From: an uncultured Collinsella sp. | GTDB taxonomy: Bacteria > Actinomycetota > Coriobacteriia > Coriobacteriales > Coriobacteriaceae | NCBI GenBank assembly: GCA_900551305.1 | Contig: URVK01000052.1 | Coordinates: 1 to 8,717 of the forward strand | Direction of reading: 5' to 3' | Length of the DNA stretch: 8,717 bases | Shown here: positions 5,596 to 8,717 of the stretch, piece after piece | How positions within the stretch are numbered: position 1 is the stretch's first letter | How the letters are laid out: each line of letters begins with the position of its first letter | Program-made: the position numbers and the translations under genes | The notes under the pieces: model-generated | The model's input: only the letters and a program-made list of their open reading frames with translations | What the model was told of the DNA's origin: nothing | The model's database searches: none

Positions 5596-6618
5596 CTAGT
5601 TCGTGCCGCGGAAACCCTTGCCGACGATCTCGGAACTGTCGACGATCGTGATAAAGGCACCCGGATCGACTTCGCGCGCATAGCGGCGCAGTTGCACGGC
5701 CTCGCGACGGCTCAGCACGCTCATGATCACCGTCACGCACTTGCCCGAGAAGGCACCGTAGCCGCGGCTGATGGTCGCCGTGCGGTTGAGATGCTTGACG
5801 ATAAACTCCTCGACCTTAAGGGGCTCGGAACAAATGACCGTGCAGACTTTGCGCAGGTGAATGCTCTCAATGGCTTTGTCGACCACGAGTGTCTTGGCAA
5901 ACAGGCCGAGCACGCAATACAGACCGACACGCGGGCCATACAAAAAGGCCGCGATGGTCACGATGCCGATATCGACCAGCAGCAGGGCACGGCCAATCTC
6001 GAGCGTCGTGCGGCGCTTGAGGATCATAGCGAGAATGTCCGTGCCACCCGTCGAGGCGCCGATGTCAAAGACAATAGCGCTGCCGAGCGCCGGCAAGATG
6101 ACGGCAAAGCACAGGTCGAGCCACATATCACCCGTCAGAGAGACATCGGTCGGGATAAAGAGCTCAAACAGCGAAACATAGGCGGACAACGCAAACGAGG
6201 CGAAGACGCTCCACAGGATTGCCTTGCGCTCCAAAAAGATAAAGCCCAAAACGACGAGAACCGCGTTGATAATCCACATAAAGACGCCGACGGGCAGGGT
6301 CGGGAACAGCGTGGACAGAATGACCGACACGCCCGAGGTGCCGCCAAAAGCAAAGTGATTAGGGGTTTTAAACGCAACGATGGCAAAGGCCGTAAGAATC
6401 AGGCCCAGATTGAGCTCGGCAAAAAAGCGCGGGAAGCCCGGCTCCTGGCTGCGCTTTTGACCGGCACGCTCGCCGCGCTCGATATCGGTGCGATCGACCA
6501 CGCGCTCCATCGGCACCACGGGAGGACGATGCATCTCCTCGGCAGCACGCGATGCCGCCTCTGCCGCGGCGGCCTCAATCGCCCATGCCTTGCTTTCTGT
6601 TTCGTGCTCGTCGGCCAT
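5596..6618 (-). CDS. YitT-family membrane protein with DUF2179 domain
   Basis: A 340-residue integral membrane protein of the YitT/DUF161 family; substrate and role are not established for the family, though transport is often suspected. After a charged, Ala/Glu-rich N-terminal region (~1-65) come five or six membrane segments between ~70 and 245, with the family signatures PNHFAFGGTSGVSVIL (86-101) and GASTGGTDILAMILKR (187-202). The C-terminal cytoplasmic DUF2179 domain (~255-336) contains TISRGYGAFSGK, VLSRREAVQLRRY and DPGAFITIVDSSEIVGKGF. Usual length is about 280-295, so the extra length is all N-terminal. The ATG has GAGGGG eight bases upstream. The gene lies after the asp23 terminator, likely with its own promoter, and 150 bp before the zinc-ribbon gene. 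Confidence 0.93.
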   Translation of the reverse strand: MADEHETESKAWAIEAAAAEAASRAAEEMHRPPVVPMERVVDRTDIERGERAGQKRSQEPGFPRFFAELNLGLILTAFAIVAFKTPNHFAFGGTSGVSVILSTLFPTLPVGVFMWIINAVLVVLGFIFLERKAILWSVFASFALSAYVSLFELFIPTDVSLTGDMWLDLCFAVILPALGSAIVFDIGASTGGTDILAMILKRRTTLEIGRALLLVDIGIVTIAAFLYGPRVGLYCVLGLFAKTLVVDKAIESIHLRKVCTVICSEPLKVEEFIVKHLNRTATISRGYGAFSGKCVTVIMSVLSRREAVQLRRYAREVDPGAFITIVDSSEIVGKGFRGTN

Positions 6619-6661
6619 TACGGCAACCCCTCGTTAACAATTTGGAAACAATGCGCCCATT

Positions 6662-6689
6662 AGGGTAACGCGGAACGCGACGATTGCAA
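6662..6689 (-). promoter_or_regulatory. Candidate promoter of the YitT-family gene
   Basis: On the minus strand, TTGCAA (6684-6689) is a fair -35 and TACCCT (6662-6667) a TAnnnT-type -10 with a 16-bp spacer. The leader would be about 40 bases. The -10 match is only 3 of 6 to TATAAT, though TAnnnT is common in high-GC Actinomycetota. Confidence 0.35.
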
Positions 6690-6707
6690 CCCCTAGTTAG
6701 ACGAGCG

Positions 6708-6731
6708 GTATGCCTACATCGGGGGGCATAC
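6708..6731. other. Third hairpin downstream of asp23
   Basis: GTATGCC (6708-6714) pairs perfectly with GGCATAC (6725-6731) around a ten-base loop. It lies between the YitT promoter candidate and the asp23 terminator, four bases from the latter. It might be a backup stop or an operator for the YitT gene. Confidence 0.5.
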
Positions 6732-6735
6732 AAAT

Positions 6736-6773
6736 AACGGCCGGCCACGCTTTTGCTTGCGCGGTCGGCCGTT
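6736..6773 (-). terminator. Terminator of the asp23 operon
   Basis: A 15-base stem (6736-6750 with 6759-6773, one mismatch and one G-U pair) closes on TTTTGCTT. The outer helix AACGGCCG/CGGCCGTT is perfect. On the minus strand the stem runs into TTATTTGTATG, a short T-rich tail. It lies about 53 bases after the asp23 stop and before the YitT promoter candidate. Confidence 0.7.
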
Positions 6774-6777
6774 TAAC

Positions 6778-6804
6778 GTTTTCGCAGATAAAATCTGCCA
6801 AAAC
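6778..6804. other. Dyad-symmetric hairpin just after asp23
   Basis: GTTTT (6778-6782) pairs with AAAAC (6800-6804) and GCAGAT (6784-6789) with ATCTGC (6793-6798), with one C-C mismatch between the helices and the loop AAA. The near-perfect dyad begins 22 bases after the asp23 stop codon. Both strands lack a T-tract after it, so it is either an RNA 3'-end stabiliser or a protein-binding palindrome. Confidence 0.55.
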
Positions 6805-6826
6805 AAACCTGTCCCTTTTTGGAAGG

Positions 6827-7348
6827 TTATTCGTGCTGGCTGGTGCGGTGCTCGTACTCCTCGGGGGTGATGACGTCCTCGATACGCAGGTTGACACCCG
6901 CCACCTCAAGGCCGGTCATCGCGGCAAGGCGCTCGGTGACACGTGCCTTGACATCGTCGAAGATCGCGGGCGCATAGGCGCCGTACTCGATGATGACGGA
7001 GATGTTGACGACCACGCGATTGTCATCGGTGACCTCGACCGTCACGCCCTTGGTCAGATTCTCGGCACCGAACTGCTCCTGCACAAAGTGCATGAGGTTG
7101 CCCTTCATGCCCAGGACGTGCGGTACCTCGCGGGTGGCCATGGCGACGATCTTTTCGATCACACCGTTGGAATAGGTCAGCGAGTCCTCGGACTCGTCCG
7201 CTTCCTCGTCATCCTCATCCACATCGTCGGCGGGTTCGGCCTCGACGAGCGCCTCGTCCTCGAGCGTTACGTCCTCGGCCTCGGCAGCGACGGTCTCGTC
7301 CGCCTCGAGCTCGGTATCGGCCACATCGACCTTCGTGTTAAAAGCCAT
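6827..7348 (-). CDS. asp23: Asp23/Gls24 family envelope stress protein
   Basis: A 173-residue Asp23 (DUF322) protein. In Staphylococcus aureus Asp23 is abundant, lies at the membrane through AmaP, and is linked to cell-envelope and alkaline stress. The Asp23 domain spans ~57-162: YSNGVIEKIVAMATREVPHVLGM (59-81), VNISVIIEYG (114-123) and MTGLEVAGVNLRIEDV (144-159). The first ~56 residues are strikingly acidic, with no Lys or Arg from 7 to 65, and are probably disordered. The ATG follows a near-ideal AAGGAGG (7353-7359) five bases away, the strongest ribosome binding site in the cluster, which fits high expression. It is last in an operon after the amaP-like and DUF2273-like genes, 44 bases from the latter, with a hairpin in that gap. 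Confidence 0.95.
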   Translation of the reverse strand: MAFNTKVDVADTELEADETVAAEAEDVTLEDEALVEAEPADDVDEDDEEADESEDSLTYSNGVIEKIVAMATREVPHVLGMKGNLMHFVQEQFGAENLTKGVTVEVTDDNRVVVNISVIIEYGAYAPAIFDDVKARVTERLAAMTGLEVAGVNLRIEDVITPEEYEHRTSQHE

Positions 7349-7363
7349 GGTTCCTCCTTATGC

Positions 7364-7381
7364 CCACCGCGCACGCGGCGG
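7364..7381 (-). other. Hairpin in the asp23 leader
   Basis: In the 44-base gap before asp23, CCACCGC (7364-7370) faces GCGGCGG (7375-7381) around GCAC. Read as minus-strand RNA, all seven positions pair, with one G-U. The stem ends four bases before the asp23 Shine-Dalgarno sequence. It could protect a processed asp23 message or tune its translation. Confidence 0.45.
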
Positions 7382-7392
7382 TCGAATACATG

Positions 7393-7776
7393 CTAGCGGC
7401 CGCTAAACAGACGGCCGAAGAAGTTGACGATTCCGTTCTCGCCGTCGCGGATCTGGCCAATCACGGCGCCAATCAGCACAAAGAAAGCGATGACGAGCGT
7501 ATCCCACAGGCCGAGTGTGAGCACCAGCACGGCGATCACAAAACCAGCGACGGCTCCAAGCGTGGTGTTGGGATGACGGACGGCATAGCTCCAGATGGCT
7601 GCCCCCGTACCCTTGATGAGACCCATGGCCTCATCAAAATCATCGGCGGCCGTCTGCGGGTCATGTGACCCGGTCCCCTCCCCCTTGGGATCGACGCCCT
7701 CGCCTGCCGGCGCGGCGCTCTGATCGATAGTCAGGCGCGGGGTGCGGACGGTCTTGTCTTGATTGGTATCACTCAC
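7393..7776 (-). CDS. DUF2273-like small membrane protein
   Basis: A 127-residue protein. The N-terminal half (1-65) is hydrophilic and likely disordered. The C-terminal half, from HPNTTLGAVAGFVIAVL (68-84) through LGLWDTLVIAFFVLIGAVIGQI (88-109), forms two close membrane helices and ends in NGIVNFFGRLFSGR, matching the DUF2273 pattern seen next to asp23 and amaP in many Gram-positive bacteria. The start is GTG at 7776, supported by GGAGG six to seven bases upstream; it overlaps the end of the amaP-like gene by eight bases (GTGAGTGA), implying translational coupling. The frame is open further up but that part is antisense-like and has no homology. Its role is probably in the membrane complex that holds Asp23; the molecular function is not known. 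Confidence 0.85.
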   Translation of the reverse strand: MSDTNQDKTVRTPRLTIDQSAAPAGEGVDPKGEGTGSHDPQTAADDFDEAMGLIKGTGAAIWSYAVRHPNTTLGAVAGFVIAVLVLTLGLWDTLVIAFFVLIGAVIGQIRDGENGIVNFFGRLFSGR

Positions 7777-8314
7777 CGGAAACCTCCACGGTCTGGACGG
7801 TAGTCTTGGACGGCAAAAAACGAACGCGTGCGGTCGTGCCCGGCGTGCCGAGCATGGTGTCGCAGGCCTCCTCGATACGTTGCTGCATCGCGGCTGCAAG
7901 GGATGCCACGTCCCGGTCGTCGAGTGCGATAGCGTCAACCTTAAAACGGACGCGCGATTCGTCGGAGCCCTGCACGCGCGCCTCGACATGCTCGATCATC
8001 ACGCGGTCGTCGCGCTCTGCCGCGGTGCGAGCACACGAGGAGAGGGCAGCGAGCGTGACCTCGATATTGCGCTCCCCCGCCGGATGCACGCAGGACGGCT
8101 CGCGACGAGCAAACATCAGGCGGAAGAAACCCACGAGCACGCCGAGCGCCACGACACCGCCGCACGCCGTAACAACAATGCGAGGCAGCGGATCGCGCAT
8201 CAGCAGCATAAAGCGATAGGTATATGGCCCCCAAAACTGGCAGACTAACGTACCCAGCGCCACGACGGCGGCGGCAAAATACACGATCGCCAGGGCTCGT
8301 TTGAGCACGCGCAT
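7769..8314 (-). CDS. amaP: AmaP-like Asp23 membrane anchor
   Basis: A 181-residue protein with the AmaP layout: two membrane helices near 5-27 and 45-67, then a cytoplasmic domain (~80-181) with a short predicted helix-strand pattern and no catalytic motif. In S. aureus, AmaP recruits Asp23 to the membrane. Sequence similarity within AmaP is weak, so the call rests on topology, length and the neighbours (DUF2273-like and asp23 directly downstream). The ATG at 8314 has AAGGGAG six bases upstream. First gene of the operon, behind the yebC terminator and a TATAAT box. It carries three cysteines in the soluble part (Cys75, Cys94, Cys151), not obviously a metal site. Confidence 0.85.
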   Translation of the reverse strand: MRVLKRALAIVYFAAAVVALGTLVCQFWGPYTYRFMLLMRDPLPRIVVTACGGVVALGVLVGFFRLMFARREPSCVHPAGERNIEVTLAALSSCARTAAERDDRVMIEHVEARVQGSDESRVRFKVDAIALDDRDVASLAAAMQQRIEEACDTMLGTPGTTARVRFLPSKTTVQTVEVSGE

Positions 8315-8364
8315 GCAGCGCTCCCTTCAAATCTCGATCCACAGAATGCAAAACGATTCGCATC

Positions 8365-8370
8365 ATTATA
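8365..8370 (-). promoter_or_regulatory. -10 box of the amaP-asp23 operon
   Basis: The minus strand carries a perfect TATAAT that overlaps the T-tract of the yebC terminator. Transcription would begin near 8358, giving a leader of about 43 bases before the AmaP start. The -35 position falls inside the terminator stem-loop and matches consensus poorly, so an activator or another sigma factor may be needed. Confidence 0.5.
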
Positions 8371-8373
8371 AAA

Positions 8374-8411
8374 GAGCCGGGTCCGGTGCCTCATGCACGC
8401 GGATCCGGCTC
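8374..8411 (-). terminator. Terminator of the yebC gene
   Basis: GAGCCGGGTCCG (8374-8385) pairs with CGGATCCGGCTC (8400-8411) over 12 bp with one G-U type pair; an inner GTGC (8386-8389)/GCAC (8395-8398) helix continues it past a one-base bulge. On the minus strand the stem is followed directly by TTTTATAAT, the best T-tract in the window. Confidence 0.85.
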
Positions 8412-8457
8412 ATCTATTCCACGAGGCTTGCATGCTCGCTTCATTATGCCCAGATAT

Positions 8458-8475
8458 GCACGGCTCAATCCGTGC
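8458..8475 (-). other. Short hairpin right after the yebC stop
   Basis: GCACGG (8458-8463) pairs perfectly with CCGTGC (8470-8475) around CTCAAT, five bases from the yebC stop codon. No T run follows. Together with 8374-8411 it makes a two-hairpin 3' end. Confidence 0.4.
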
Positions 8476-8480
8476 GGGCG

Positions 8481-8717
8481 CTACTCCTCCTCGAGGGCAG
8501 CGATGACCTCGTCGGTCATGTCCATGGTGCTGTAGACGTCCTGGACGTCGTCGAGCTCCTCAAGACGGTCGATGAGGCGCTGAACCTTCTTGGCGTCGGC
8601 GCCGGAGACCTCGGTCGGGGTGGTCGGGACCATGGTGGTCTCGGAACCCTTGACCTGGACGCCCTGCTCCTCGAGTGCCTTGGAGACAGCCATGACGTCG
8701 TTGGCGGCGGTCCAGAC
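8481..8717 (-). CDS. yebC: YebC/TACO1 family protein, C-terminal part
   Basis: The last 78 residues of a YebC/PmpR-family protein (about 240-250 residues in full); the start lies beyond the right edge. The frame is open to the edge, beginning VWTAANDV. Diagnostic C-terminal pattern: ALEEQGVQV, ETTMVPTTPTEV and the family signature VQRLIDRLEELDDVQDVYSTMD followed by DEVIAALEEE. The family was first described as DNA-binding regulators; more recent work links bacterial YebC and mitochondrial TACO1 to translation of proline-rich stretches on the ribosome. It is separated from the amaP operon by its own terminator. Confidence 0.95.
   Translation of the reverse strand, partial: VWTAANDVMAVSKALEEQGVQVKGSETTMVPTTPTEVSGADAKKVQRLIDRLEELDDVQDVYSTMDMTDEVIAALEEE

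Noticed and set aside
5578..6663. Plus-strand frame of 361 codons opposite the YitT gene
   Set aside because: The minus-strand frame has clear YitT and DUF2179 motifs; the plus-strand one is an Asp/Gln/Arg-rich shadow without any motif.
6710..7396. Plus-strand frame of 228 codons opposite asp23
   Set aside because: Its composition (Val/Leu/Gly/Asp/His) is the antisense image of the Asp23 acidic and domain codons. Asp23 homology and its ribosome binding site settle the strand.

Overview
This GC-rich window most resembles a gut Actinomycetota genome of the class Coriobacteriia, with Collinsella or a close relative as the best guess. That rests on codon usage, on an Asp23/AmaP/DUF2273 cluster in a high-GC genome, and on a zinc-ribbon polytopic membrane protein with a Pro/Glu tail. 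There is no rRNA or other marker, so the taxonomy is inference. I see no tRNA, rRNA, CRISPR array, transposase or phage gene.

Layout from left to right. Positions 1-637 hold no convincing gene but do hold several stable hairpins, making this the least explained part of the window. A strong terminator (638-685) follows the minus-strand gene for a YtcJ-type metal-dependent amidohydrolase (704-2341). This gene is divergent from a plus-strand M20-family metallo-amidohydrolase (2510-3973) with an unusual charged C-terminal tail. A 15-bp perfect inverted repeat (4019-4054) separates M20 from the convergent minus-strand block.

That block reads right to left. First is the end of a YebC/TACO1-family gene (8481 to beyond the window edge), with its terminator at 8374-8411. 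The T-tract of that terminator runs into a TATAAT box that probably serves the next operon. Next come amaP-like (7769-8314), a DUF2273-like membrane protein (7393-7776, GTG start, 8-nt overlap) and asp23 (6827-7348), the classical alkaline-shock/envelope-stress cluster. Three consecutive hairpins lie downstream of asp23. Then come a YitT-family membrane protein with a DUF2179 domain (5596-6618) and a zinc-ribbon, probably DUF4013-like, membrane protein (4114-5445) whose C-terminus is encoded by degenerate hexanucleotide repeats.

How the genes may work together: AmaP and the DUF2273 protein probably hold Asp23 at the membrane, as in Firmicutes. The YitT and zinc-ribbon proteins are membrane proteins of unknown substrate. 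The two divergent hydrolases look like a small catabolic pair for N-acylated amino acids or related amides. No single gene here is clearly a new system. The best leads are the structured segment at 1-637, the hairpin array after asp23, and the fused terminator/promoter before amaP.
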